Source: Victivallales bacterium
Lineage (GTDB): Bacteria; Verrucomicrobiota; Lentisphaeria; Oligosphaerales; Oligosphaeraceae
Assembly: GCA_017431185.1 (NCBI GenBank)
Contig: JAFRLP010000158.1
Location: forward strand, 1-31,012
DNA: 31,012 bases
Direction of reading: 5' to 3'
Below the pieces are notes generated by a model that worked only from the letters and a program-made list of their open reading frames with translations, was not told the origin of the DNA and ran no database searches. The translations under genes were made by a program, and so were the position numbers. Shown one piece after another: positions 16,482-29,400 of this stretch; position 1 is the first letter of the stretch, and every line of letters begins with the position of its first letter.

Positions 16482-16632
16482 AAGGTAATTGCAAAACTCT
16501 CCTCCCAACCGCCTTCCCGGGACGGCGCGACGGCTTCCTCGCTCAAACTCAGCGTGGTCACCACGCTCCGCTTTCGCTCTCGTCCTCGCTAGCGGCGTTT
16601 TTGGGGTTGGGCGGTAGTTTTGCAATTCCCTC
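16482..16632 (-). repeat. Palindromic MITE-like element R4
   Basis: This is a reverse-oriented copy of the elements at 9948 and 17246. Its right end (16616-16632) is the same 17-bp repeat as in R2, and its left end reads AAGGTAATTGCAAAACT (16482-16498). The internal palindrome AGCGTGGT-C-ACCACGCT and the CTTCCTCGCTCAAACTC block are shared. It ends 4 bp from the monooxygenase stop and fills the gap between convergent genes. A further isolated terminus, GAGGGAATGGCAAA, lies at 16453-16466. CAG flanks both sides (16479-16481, 16633-16635). Confidence 0.85.
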
Positions 16633-16636
16633 CAGG

Positions 16637-16918
16637 TCAGAATACGAACTTTTCGATTTTCATCGTTCCGGCCTGATTGATGATGGCAACGTATTTGAGG
16701 AACGGTGCCGAGGCCGAATGGTCGGCCAGTGCCTTGTCATCGCGCCAGGTTTCGCAGATGAGGAGAATGTCTTTGCGTGTTGCGCTTTCGAAGACATCGT
16801 AGGCGATGCAGCCATCCTGTTCCAGGGATGCGGCAGTCAGGGCCTTTGCGGCCTCAAGCGCCTCGGCGAGTTTTCCTTCCTTTGCCTGAAAGAAGCAGTT
16901 CAATCGAATCACAACCAT
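16637..16918 (-). CDS. Antibiotic biosynthesis monooxygenase (ABM) domain protein, YgiN-like
   Basis: This 93-residue protein is a single ABM ferredoxin-like domain. It opens VVIRLNCFFQAKEGKLAEAL, continues with ALTAASLEQDGCIAYDVFES and then ILLICETWRDDKALADHSAS, the conserved Trp/His region of putative quinol monooxygenases. Such proteins act as cofactor-free dimeric oxygenases or bind quinones or heme; the specific reaction is unknown. The length is typical. The RBS is weak (purine-rich GATTCC and TTGGG before the ATG). It stands alone on the minus strand and converges with the GNAT gene. Confidence 0.88.
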   Translation of the reverse strand: MVVIRLNCFFQAKEGKLAEALEAAKALTAASLEQDGCIAYDVFESATRKDILLICETWRDDKALADHSASAPFLKYVAIINQAGTMKIEKFVF

Positions 16919-17082
16919 CCCAAAACTTTTTTTGGAATCTCTCGGATAAAGTGGTACAGGTGTCTCCTGAGGTTTTTGGGGTTAGGCTTCCATTCCGCTG
17001 CTTTGAGGTGCAAACCTTAAACCCAGTTTTTCAAGTCATCCGTTTCGTTATGGGATGGCTGTGAAAAAAGTTCAAAAAAAAG

Positions 17083-17126
17083 TTGACAGAAACTTGCAAG
17101 TAAGGTAATGCATGTTATTATATAAT
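17083..17126 (+). promoter_or_regulatory. Candidate promoter for the giant adhesin
   Basis: TTGACA (17083-17088) is a perfect -35. At 17-nt spacing it meets only a poor -10 (TAATGC, 17106-17111), while a perfect TATAAT sits at 17121-17126, 21 nt from the second possible -35, TTGCAA (17094-17099). The region is strongly AT-rich and is the only good promoter candidate in the 16919-17422 gap. Transcription from here would carry the repeat at 17246-17397 in a leader of roughly 290 nt. Apart from that repeat nothing else is recognised in the gap. Confidence 0.45.
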
Positions 17127-17245
17127 TGGTTATGTGTTTTTGGTTGCTGTAATAAGAAAGCGAAGGGGATTCGAGATTACATAAGTTTCCTTTTTTCCTT
17201 GGACATTCTCTTTTATCCTGGGAATTGGGATTCTTTCATTCAAAT

Positions 17246-17397
17246 GAGGTAATTGCAAAACTTCCGCCCAAATGCCAAAACGCCTCAAGCGGGGGAGAAG
17301 AGCGAAAGTGAAGCGAGGTGACCACGCTGAGTTTGAGCGAGGAAGCCATCGCGCCTCGCCGTGAAGGCGGTTGGAATGAGAGTCTTGCAATTCCCTC
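17246..17397 (+). repeat. Palindromic MITE-like element R5 in the adhesin leader
   Basis: This 152-bp element has ends GAGGTAATTGCAAAACT (17246-17262) and AGTCTTGCAATTCCCTC (17381-17397), with an interior closely matching the element at 9948 in the same orientation, including GTGACCACGCTGAGTTTGAG. AAAT is found directly outside both ends (17242-17245 and 17398-17401), a possible target duplication. It ends 25 nt before the adhesin start codon. Confidence 0.85.
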
Positions 17398-17422
17398 AAA
17401 TACAGCTAGAAGGAATTGGACC

Positions 17423-20400
17423 ATGAAATCCTCCCGTTCTGCAATTGCTTTTCTGGCTAATATTATCGTCCGTTGCTACTTGTGCGCGATGGTTGTCTGC
17501 ACAGTTGGGACACCGACCATCGTCTTTGCGTCGGAAATCAATCAGAATGGTGTGCCGTTTAAGACCGCAACAACCATTGAGCAAAATGGAAATCTATTCA
17601 ATATCAGTACGAAGACAACCAATCATGCAGGAGATATCGGAATCAATACTTTTGGAAGATTTAACGTCAGTCAAGGTGATACGGTCAACTTGAACTTGAT
17701 CAATCAGCAGAACAAATTGGTCAATTTGGTATTTGATTCCTCTGCCACACAAATTGACGGTGTTGTGAACTCCTTTAAGAACGGGCAAATCGGCGGGAAT
17801 ATCTTGTTTGCGAACCCCAACGGTTTTGTCATTGGCAAAACAGGGGTATTCAATGTCGGTTCGCTGACTTTGATGACACCGACGGAAGATTCGATGAAAA
17901 AGCTCTTCGATTCCAATTCCGTCAATGGAGATATGCTGAACAGTCTTGTTTCGTTTAAGTTTAACGGGGATGATTATGTTTTGTATGATGGAAGTTCTGC
18001 GATTGCCCTGTATCCAAGTTCGATTCAAATCAACGGAACAATCAACTCCGGGTCCGGGATTGACTTGCTCAATGGTGGAAATAAGATAGAGGTTGGTGCA
18101 ACCGGGGCCTTAAATGCCAATATGAACTTTAGTGGCACGGGTTCCCATGTCACGGCAACCCCGAAAAGTTCGGTAACCCCGAATACAAAATCCGGAGGTA
18201 CGTACAAGTTTGCCATGGATGGGGGGAATGGCGTTGTTATCACATCTTCCAACGGGGGCGTAGACAGAGACTATTTAAGTGCCATCGTCAATCTGAGCGG
18301 TAAGGTCAAGGCGAACGGTGGCGATGTGAATATTCAGACGGAAATCTATCAAATGGACGCCAAGGAAGACGAGTCCGTTTCCCAAATCCATGTGAAGAAC
18401 GGTTCCGAAGTGGAAGGAGCCGCTGTCACGATGCGTGCTTTTTCGCATATTCTCAGTGCAGATACCGACATTTTGGGGGTGTCGGGCAGCAGTTCGGATT
18501 GGCTAAACATCTTGGATGGATCGGATATTTTAAATCATTTAATCGAAGACTTTGTTCATCTTGGCGACCTCAAGACGCAAGTCACGGTGGAAGACGGGGC
18601 AAAAATCAACGCGATCGGTGACTTGACATTAAAAGCGGAAGCCACTCTGTACATCGAAGCGTATTCTGTCTTTGAAAACTTTGCCTTTAACTTGACGGAT
18701 CTTGATATTTTGACCGAAGCCAGAGTCAAAAGCGGTGCGAATATCAAAGCGAAAAACTTGACGGTTCAGTCATTAACCGATTTTTATATGGCTAATAATA
18801 CCATTGCATCAAGTTTGGTTGAAATCGTAGGGGATGCCTTTCGGCCATTTGGAAATTATGGTGCCTACGCCTTGAATATTTCCCTTTTGGATATGGCGAA
18901 CCGAGCCATTATCGAGAACGGCGCGCGCCTGGATGTCAGTCTCGGGGTGTCGGTATTGGCCAGTATGCTGAGAGATTACATTGGTACGGTTAAAAATGGT
19001 CTTCTCCCAGTGGTTGACCGCAACAGAGGTTCGGCTGGCCTCGGTTTCAGCGTTATTGATTTTTCGGCTACCAACGAAGCGATCATGAATGCCGATCTGG
19101 CAATTGGCGATTCGCTCGTGGTGAATGCCGACTATACTGGAGGCGTTGTAAATACGATTACGGCGTGGTCTGCCGCAGCGGGTGAGGATGGCAATTTCGG
19201 CTTGGGGGGCAGAATTGCGCAAGCCATTTTGGGACATGGGAAGTTTGCCAAGGTGTTTGATTTCCTGGAAACCAGCGTAAAGTCCAGAGCCGAAGCGACG
19301 TTCAACAAGATCCAGATTGCCGGCGCCATCAATGTGGGGCTAGACGAGATTGACAATCATGCTTCGATCGGCGACGCCGAAATCTCCCTCAAGCCGACCA
19401 TTACGGCGAAGAATGTCGTGGTCGGCGCGACCCTGCTTGACAACAAGAGTCAAGTCTATGCGTCTTCAGAGGCGGATAACGGCGAAACCACGACATCGGG
19501 CGCCCTGGTTGTGAATTACCGAAAAATCGATTCCAATGCCGATGTGTTTGGGGATTTGACATTGACGGGTTCGGACGCGGATCATGCTCTGGTGATTCGT
19601 TCCAAAACCGACATCCAGCATATGGAAGGCTTGTGGGATTGGTTGAAGCAATCGGCGGCCGGTTGGGGGTTGTGGGAACCGACAGAGAAAAAACCGGATG
19701 TCAAAAACGTCACCTCGTCCAATGTGGATGATTATCTGGCCCAGTATGGAATGTCAGACGATTATCAGTACACCATTGACGAAATTGGCAGGAAGATGGC
19801 ATTGACAAATATGGTGAATTTCAATGACATCGGTCTGAATGGTTTATTTGGTTCCTTTGCGTCATCGCAGGCGAATGCGGCGTCCAAGGGAGGTGAAACC
19901 AAAGCGTGGGCGGGTGCGGTTTCCGTTGCGGTCACGAATGCGAGTTCGAATGCTGTGCTGGAAGACGGTTCGAACGTGAATATCCTTGCTTCGACGACTC
20001 CCGACGCGAAGCAAAACATCTTGATTGATTCGAGTTCTGTTTCCGAAGTGTGGTCGGGTGCCGTTTTGATGTCTTTGTTCAATGCCACGAGTCTGTTTGG
20101 GGGAATGACGGCACGTGACGGTGATTCGGCAGGAGGGTCCCTGTCCATTGCCGCAACCGATATCGACACAACGGCAAAAATTGGCAAAAACGTGACAATT
20201 ACCGGTCAAAACAGCGATGTCACCGTTTTGGCGGAAGAGAAAGGCGAGTTCATCAATATCGGGAATGGAACGGGAACGGCGGACAATGCGGGTCTCGGCG
20301 GGGAGTTTGTCGTGTCGGCTGTTACGGGTGGCACCACCAGCGCCTCTGTGGAGAAAGGCGCGAAGATATCGCTGGCGAAAGATGTCACAGTCCAGTCTGC

Positions 20401-23400
20401 CCGGGATGACGTGTTTGTCAATGCGTCGTTTGCATACACGAATTCGCAGAAATCCAAGAGTTTTGGGATCAGTCCCCTGGTGGTATCGAATACGGTGAAG
20501 TCTTATGTTGCAGGAGACATTACGGCGTCGGGCAAAGTTGCGGTGGACGCGAGTTATGACAAGATCATCGTCAACTCCATCGGCAACTTCGGTATGGCAA
20601 AGATAGGAACGGATAATCCGGTTTTCACGGATCTGGAGCCTTCGGATGATTCCGACGATCTTGCGAATCTGGATGTCTTGTTTGAAGAATTGTCTGTCAT
20701 TCCATCGCCAGTAGATCCATCCAAATATGTGAAGACCGATTTCTCAAGACCTTTGAACGCCACGAAGGAAACGAGCGCGTATGCAGGCAATATCATCACC
20801 AATATTTTCCTTTCGGACATCACGGCCTACGTTGACGATGATGCCAAAATCGTTGCCGACAGCTTAAAGGTCGGGGCCACGTCATCGGATTTGATTGTGG
20901 ACGCCGGGGCTGTTGTTGCGGTGAACGGGAAGTCGGGCGGCGGCGCGACGATTTTGTTCGATATGAGCAAGAATCAGATTGACTCGTATATCGGCAAGGC
21001 CGTGGTCGATGTGACCAATGATTTGACGGTCAGCGCCGAGGAAGATTATACGATGATTGATGTCCAGGCGGGCATTGCGCAGGCAAAAGACAGTTCCGGT
21101 GTCGGGAACTTGTCCATAAACTTACAGTTGAATGAAATCAATGCCGGAATCAAAGACGGTGCCAAGATCAATACCAATCTGGATAAAGAGACGCAATCCG
21201 TGAAAGTATCGGCTGACCTGGAGAATCGAACCGTCAAGGCGGTGGGGGCACTTTCCATTCAGGTAGGCGGTTCTGACGCTTCGGGTGCCAAGGGTGCGAC
21301 GCTTGACGCCAATGTTTATGTCAACGATGTCAACGCGTATATTGACAAAGCGGATGTCAATGCCGGCAAAAGTTTCGATGTGGCTGCGGGAAGTACCGCC
21401 ACGGTCGTTGGGGTAGATGTGGCAGGGGCGGGTTCGGCAGGCGACACGGCCTATGCAGGTACGCTCGGAACCTATATTTCCAACAACAGCATTGACGCGC
21501 ACATTGACGGTGCAAACATCAACCAAACGAGCGGTAGAACCAACAACTCGGCCAAGACAACCGTCAAGGGTACGAGTGACTATAGTGAGGTTGCGGTAGT
21601 CGGTACGATTGCCGGAGGGAAATCGACGGCCGCCGGTGGTTCGGTCAGTGCCAGGATCCTTGCGGACACGATAGACTCCTATGTCAAGGACACGGATTTT
21701 GACAGCGCAAGTTCTTTGAGTTTGGAAAACAACTCGACCATCCATTCGGTGGCCGTTGCCGTCGCCGGTTCGGGGTCATCCAGCGGAAATGCCGTAGATG
21801 GTGCCATCATGGTGGTTGTTGACGCCATGACGCAGAACAACTATATCGATGGTTCTTCCGTCAATGTTGATTCGATCACGCTGAAATCCAATAACGACTA
21901 TGATGCCGTTGGTGTCACCGGCGCATTGGCAATCAGTGGTGGGAAGGCGGCCGTCGGCGGTTCGATCTATGTTTCCGTCACCGACAATGATCTGTATACT
22001 TATATCCATGATTCCGATGTCGCGACGCACAATGACATCAGTTTGACATCTGATGTGATGACGGACAGCCTGAGCATTATCTTTGCAGGAGGCGGCGGGA
22101 AGGGCGTGGCCGCTGCGGGCGCCGTCAGCACGGTTGTGAATTCGCCTGATGCCGAGACCTATGTTTCATCGAAAAATGGCGGCAAGAAGGCGAAATCCGT
22201 TGCCGGAAAAGTCAAAATCCATAGCCAAAACAAGGCTACGTTGGACACGATCAATGTAGTTGCCAGTGGTGGTAGCGGAAAGGCTGAGGTTGGCGCTGCG
22301 ATCAATACGGTGGTTGACAGCAGCGATATCTCTGCCGGGAGCGAAAATATGGAAGTCACAGCCAGTGGTGACGTTGATGTTGAAGCGTCTTCCACAGAGA
22401 AAATCATGTCCATATCCGTTGGCGGTGCTGGGGGAAGTGGTGTTGCCGTGGCCGGTTCGGTGAATACCATGGTGATTGCGGCGGACACGGACGCCTATTT
22501 GAAAAACTCAGTTGTTGACGGGAACTCCGTCAAAGTTGCGTCATCGGGGACGACCGACATCACTGGCGGAACGGGAGCGGCAGATGTTTCAACTGGCAGT
22601 GCTGCGATCGGGGCTTCGATTGTGACAGGTGTAATTGACAATTCCGTCACGGCGGTCATTGAAGATTCCAAGGTTGATGCCAATCAAGATGTTACAGTGA
22701 ACGCGGAAGCTTCTGAAACCATCGGGAAGAGCGATGCGCCGTTTATTACGATTGCCGGCGGTTTTTCGGAAGGGGTGACGGTGGAAGGTGTTGTTGACAC
22801 GATGATTCTGAGTGGGACGGCGGACGCGCATATCAAAGGCAAAAAGTCCATCGACGGTGTAGCATACGGCGTTACGGCAGGGGAAGATGTTTCCATCACG
22901 GGGAAAGGGGAAGATACCATTTTTGCCATAGGCGGCGCAGTCAGCACGGGAGTGAAGGGAGGGGTCGGTGCAACCGTCAATACAGTGGTGGTGGACAAAG
23001 ATGTCAAAGCCTATGCGAAAGATGCAAAAATCACGGCGGGTCAAGACATTCAGGCGGAGGCCACGGAAACCGACGATTTCTTCACAACGGTTGTGGCGGC
23101 TTCCGTTGCGGGAACAGCGGGCGGCTCGGGGGTCGTCAACACCAATGTGGTAACATCCGATTTGGAAGCGGGATATAAAGACACGGAATTGAAGGCGGCG
23201 AATGAGATTTCGTCCAATGCCAAAGCCAACGCTGAGATGCAAACTATCACGGGTTCGGTCGGTGGCGGGGGGACGCTTGGCATAGGGCTTTCTGTGGTCA
23301 ATGATATTTTAAGGTACCGCGTCAATTCGTATGCAACGGAAGTTGACGCTGAGTTCAAGGATTTGTCCATTACTGGTTCGGCGAACAGCAATTATCAGTT

Positions 23401-26400
23401 CACGACCGTTTCTGGCGGTATGGCGGGGACGGCGGGCGTTGCAGGCGTTGAAAACGTCAACTATGTCAACAACTCGATTCAAGCGTATGCGGACGGAGTT
23501 TTGAAAGGGGATAAAGCAACGGACGCGTTGGCGGATACCATCACGATTCGTGCGGAAGATCAGGTAAAGTTGAATTATCCGATTGCCGGTCAGGTTTCCA
23601 TCGGGGGAACGGCGGGCGTTGGCGCGACCGTGATGGTCAACACGGTCACCAGCACGGTAGAGGCTTCTCTTGGCGGTTCGGATGTGAAAGCCAAGGAAAT
23701 CGAAGTTGCCTCGAAGGGCGATCAGTCGTTTGACAACATTATCGCGGCAGGTTTTTCCGGCGGTGGCACGGCGGGCGTCACGGGGACTGTTCTGGTCAAT
23801 GACATTGATACGACGATACACTCTTATGTTGCGGATCTTGCCAACATCTATGCGGACGAACTTGACGTTACCGCCGACAATGAGGTTTCGTTCATCGCAT
23901 TCACGGGCGCGGGTGCGGTTGGTGGATCGGGTGCCTTCGGTGCTTCGGTCAATGTCAATCATTTTTCGGCCAACACGGAAGCCTATACGGGCAAATCCGT
24001 GTCGTTGAATGCCAAAGATGTCACGGTGAGCACAAAAACCGAAACGGACCTTGGCAAGAAGGGCAATCCATTGATCGTTGCCGCCGGCTCGGCCGGTTTG
24101 TATGCGGGGATCGCCGGAAGCGTTATGTGGAATACCATTGAAAACAAAACGGCGGCCTATATCGGCACGAACAATGTCATTCATTTGGCCGATTCTGGCA
24201 AAATGGAGATCACAGCTCAGGATACGACAAACATTCACGAGAGCCTTGGTGCCGGCGGTGCTGGCATTGCGGGCATCGGTGCTTCCGTTGGCGGCATTGA
24301 AATCGGAAATACCGTTTTGGCTTTTATCGGCACGGGAACCAACCTCATCGGCAAAAATGCGGATGTGTCCCTTGACGCGAAGAGCACTGAAAATGTGGAC
24401 GCCCTGGGGGTTGTGATTGGCGGTGGTATCGTTGGCCTTTCTGGCGGTGCGGTTTTGTCTAGCATCGGAAAGAGAATTGACAATGCCTCGTATAATGACT
24501 TTGACAAAGAAGAGAAAAAGACCTTTACCGGCGCAAACTCCCAGGCGACGAGTTCGACAAGCAAGGCGGACGAGAAAAATGACGCCGGCGATGAGAGTTA
24601 CAAGACCGCCTATAACAATGCGCTGGACCGGGTGAGCGGCGATGCGGAAGGCACAAGAATTGCCAGCAAGGCAAAGGTTACGGAAAGTTTGTTTGTCAAA
24701 ACGGGGTCTTCCAGCATTCCGAGTACGGACCGAGACAATACGACCTCGGCGTATATTGACTCCGGGGTTTTGTTGAATGCGAGGGACTTGAAAATCACCG
24801 CCAACAATACCAATGATGTTTCCCTGGAAACAGATGGCCTTTCCGTTGGGGCCGGTGCCGTCGGTGTTTCGGCTGCCTCGTCGGATGACTTCACCACCAC
24901 AAACGCGTTTGTTTCCAACGGTGTTACCCTCTATGTGGATAACATGGAATTGCATGCAAGTTCCAAGGATAAGCAAACGGTCGATACGTTGGCAGCCCAG
25001 GGCGGCATCATCGCCGGTGGCGGCAGCACGGCGCAGACCTATTCCGGAAAAACGACCAATGCCTATGTTTTGAAAGATACGTCTATCACCACCGCTGGCA
25101 ATTTGGACCTCCTGACGGAATCCAAATCCGAACTCACCTCGAATGCGAAATCTGGTGCGTTCGGCGGTGTCGCGGTCGGTCTCTCCTTGGCAGACGCCAC
25201 GGCCTCCGGTTCCACAAAAATCGATGTCAAGAACGATGTCCAGTTTACGTCGCTGACAGGGAATATCACGCTGAAGACAGATGTGGACAACGCGGCGGAA
25301 GCGAATGCCTGGGCAGCTGCGGGCGGTGTCGGGGGCGGTGCAGGCAGTATTGCCAATGCAATCACTGGAACGGATGACACCATCAACATCGGCGCCAACT
25401 TCAGCGCAACCGCCAAAGGCGACTTGACGATCTCCGCCAATGCCAAAAATGATTCGTATGCGGAATCCAACGGACGCGCCTACGGCGTCGTCAGCGGCGG
25501 TGGTGCAAATGGTTTTGCCGCCGTCTATCAAACCTATGCCGGCGTGACGATTGCGGACGCCGACGCACCGACGGATCCGGACGCGAAGAAAAAAATCAAG
25601 GCCAAATCGGTCAGCATGGAATCCAATGTCGACAACTATGCCGAAACGGAAGTCTATGCTGGTGCTGGCGCATTGCTGGGCGGTTCCGGTTCCAAGGCGG
25701 AAGTCGACATTCGGTCCACAAACAGCAATTATGTCGGAGACAACTTTGATATTGAAACGACAGGCGGCTCCTACTCGGTGAAGGCTGACACGGTAAACGA
25801 GTATAAGGGTTATGACAAGTCCGATTCTTACGGCGTTGTGGTTGTTGCGATTCCGTTGATTCGAAACGGGGTCACGTCAACGGTTTCGGTGGATTCCGAG
25901 GCGGACATTGTTACCAATGGCGCCATTGCGCTTGCCGCAAGCAACGAAATCACAAAAGAGAAGGTATCGGATTATGACTTGTACGGCGGCGCCGGTGGTT
26001 TGGCCAATGGGGCTGGCGGCTCGATCAAGGATACATTGGAAATGACGACAACCGCTAAACTTGGCGGCGACAAGGCCCGCGCAGAAGGGGATTTTGGAAA
26101 CGGCCGCATCGATGTCAGTTCCTACAATGTTGTCAGTGTCAACGAAAAGGCCAATCTGTATTCTCACGGCGGGATTGCCGGCGCGGATACGGATTCCATC
26201 GTAACCCTCACGGCCGAGGCAACCACCGAAATTGCCAACAAGGATATTTCCAACAGAGACGATCACATCAGTTACACCGCCCGGAACGATGTTGACATTT
26301 ATACCAAAGTCAATGTCGAATCGTACGGCGGCGTTGCCGGGGCGGGTGGCCGTAGCGAAGCAACCAGCGATTCGCAAAAGGCGAAGGTTGTGTTTGATTC

Positions 26401-29400
26401 GGGCACCAAGTCGGTCAGTGGTCGAGACACCAATATCAAGGCCATCAGCAACAAGAGCCTGGACGCTTACATTAACGCCGAAACAGGCGGTCTGCTTTCC
26501 ATTGTTGGAGGTCGCGCCGACGCGCATAACAACGATTCTCAAGCATATGTGACAATCAAGGAAGGCGCGGAGGTGAAGTCTTTTGACGTAATGAACATTA
26601 CGGCGACAAGCAGCACGCAAAAGTTGAGGGCCAAGCGCGACGCCTTGGCTTATGAACTCGGATTCATTCCGTATCACGGCAAAGGCAACGAATACACCGA
26701 CAACGAGAACTCGGCGGGCATCACGATCGACGGCGCGGTCGAAAGCGGTCTGGGCGCGAACAAATCTCTCGAGATCCAGAAGGACGGCACAGTCGTTTCC
26801 GATCATGATAACATTCGGGTCACGAAAGAAAAAGTCGGTGAAATTACGCCGGCAGACATTGATGCCGATATCGAGATCTACGAGCAGAGCAAAACAGACG
26901 CCACCAAACAATACGATGACTTCAAAGCCACGCAAGACAATTTGATTCAGGAATATACAACCGCCAAAAACAATGCCGAGACGCAAAAGAATACGTTGGA
27001 AGCAGCAAACAAGGACTATCAAAAGAGCATTGAAATCTGGGACGCCATCGGGGATATCGAAAGTGCGGACTTCGCCACGAAGTATGCCGATTCTGACGTG
27101 ACGGAGATTGCCGCTCTCGTGGAAGCACTCCAAGCGAGCGACAAAGACGCGATCACTGCCGCCAAGACGGCGCTTCTCGCCAAAAAGCCGTCGGAAAGCG
27201 TGGCGGAACTCGAGCAGCACATCACGACGAACAACAATTCGATTGCCAACTACAATGAGATCATTGCGACAAATGAGGATCATATCGAAAAAACGGAACA
27301 GAAGATTGCCTTTGTGAAGACGCAGTATGATGCGCAAATGGCGGAACTTGATGAATATATTTCGGAACTGAAAAAGCAGGAAGAGGAGGCGGCGGGAGGC
27401 AATATCCCGGTGTATTCGATGCTGGTTGATTCCATCGTAGTTCGTTCGGGCGAAACCAATCTTACTGGCAAGGTAACGGGCTCCGGTTCGATTACCGCAC
27501 CTGGCGACAAGTTCTCGATTGTCGTGGACAATTACGGCGTGAGCGACGTTGTTTACAATGACTTGATCCTCGGCAGAAATCTGAAGGGCGGCATTTACGG
27601 TTCTTCCATTGCGTCATCGATTACGAAAACGATCAAGAGTTCGGGCAGCGATTTCAAAATCTCCTTGACCAACCACGTTGACGCAAATGATCCGACCATC
27701 AATTCAACCAACGGCTTTGGAGATATGGTGTTCCAGGGGAATGTCGAAAATGTCAATGGCACTTTGGATTTGACAAACAATACGGGAAATATTCTTTTCC
27801 AAGGTTCGTTGACGGTAAAGGATTTGCATATTAAGGCACCGAACGGCGGCTATAGCCAGGTATATGTCAATCAGGAAATGTCAACTGGCGGGACCGCGGG
27901 TTCTGGTGCCATTGTTGCGTCCGGGGATATGGATATTTCCGCCAAGACGATCAATGTAAATGGCTTGCTTCAAAGCGGAAGCGAAATCAAAACCGTCACG
28001 ATTCCCGACTTTTCTGTCGTGAAAGAAGGCGGTACCTATTACCAGGTCGTGAACAATGTCAAAACGGAAATGAAGCCGAGTGAGTTGACCGATGGCTACT
28101 ATTATCTGAACTTGACGGACGACACCTCGGATGTGGCTGCTCTGCAACAGATAAAAGCATACTTCAAACCTTCCGACAAGGAGGCCACGGAAGAGGTTCC
28201 CGGCGAAATATACCTGTTCAAGGCTGGTATCGCCGGCGGCAATATCACGTTGACCGGCAATATTGTCAACGATAATACGACGGGAAAGATTGTGTTGATT
28301 TCGGGATATGGCCACATTGATGTCACAAATAATTCCAAGTATGACCTTGTCACCAATGCATTGAATGCCGATGATAAAATTGGTGGAACGCTTACCATCA
28401 ATGACTTCAAGTTTTTGTCTGGCGGCGATACCACGTTTGACCAATTGCAGCAATCCGATTTGACGGAAGACTATCTGGCCGCACACGCCGGCAAATACAC
28501 GGCAAACGTGGATGAAAATGGAAACATCGTCTCTACCGCAAGCAACCTTACCGATGGGAATGGCAAGTGGGGCGAAACATCTTCCAGCACAAGAAACGAC
28601 GGCGCCATTGTCCATGCGACGACCTACACGCCTGGAAATGACGCTTATGTGATGACAAAAGCCGGCGAAATAAAGTCTTACAAGGTTTATGTCAAGCGTT
28701 CGTGGTGGACGGAATTGTGGTATGGCAAAAAATATGAAACTCGATACTATTATGAAGAGCCGGTGTATGAGGTGAGAAATCAACCGATTGCCATCCATTT
28801 CCAAGGCTTCACCTCGCCGCAGATCAAAGTTGTTTCCAATGGTGCCGGCAATGTGATTATGAACAATTCCATCAGCGCAATCGGCGGTGATGTCCAGATC
28901 ACGACCGCAGGCAACCTATTGACCAAAAACAGCAAATATAACATTTCGGCGGACAATATCACGTTGACGGCGGGGACCTCGATTGGTGACACGCTTCCTG
29001 GCGATGTCTTCAATCCGATACAGGTGGGGGTTTACCACGGCGGTTCGCTGGTCGCCTCGGCCGATGAGCAAATCCTAGTGAACTTCCCGTACGAAGATAT
29101 CAGCGATCTTGATCTCCAAGTCACAAGCGATGACGGGTTCATTTATCTGGCGACCTCAGTCGGCAAGTTTGACGGGACCGGGCAAACCATTACTCTCAAA
29201 TCCGACGCCTTGGAACTGCGTGCCGATTCGATTCATCTTGATACGACAGATGACAATGTCGAGCTTGAAATCAACAAGTTGAGGGCGCGCGCCAAAGATG
29301 ACATCACAATTGTGAATAAAGACGATCTGGTATTGTCCTCGATTGTGAGTGAGAACAAAGGCGCGGTTACGATCGAATCGCAAAACGGTTCGATTTGGGC

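Noticed and set aside
23309..27337. Minus-strand frames of 740 and 486 codons inside the adhesin
   Set aside because: They are antisense shadows of a 4530-codon frame; their Ile/Arg/Gly-rich composition comes from the repeated Asn/Asp/Ala codons of the adhesin and no domain is seen.
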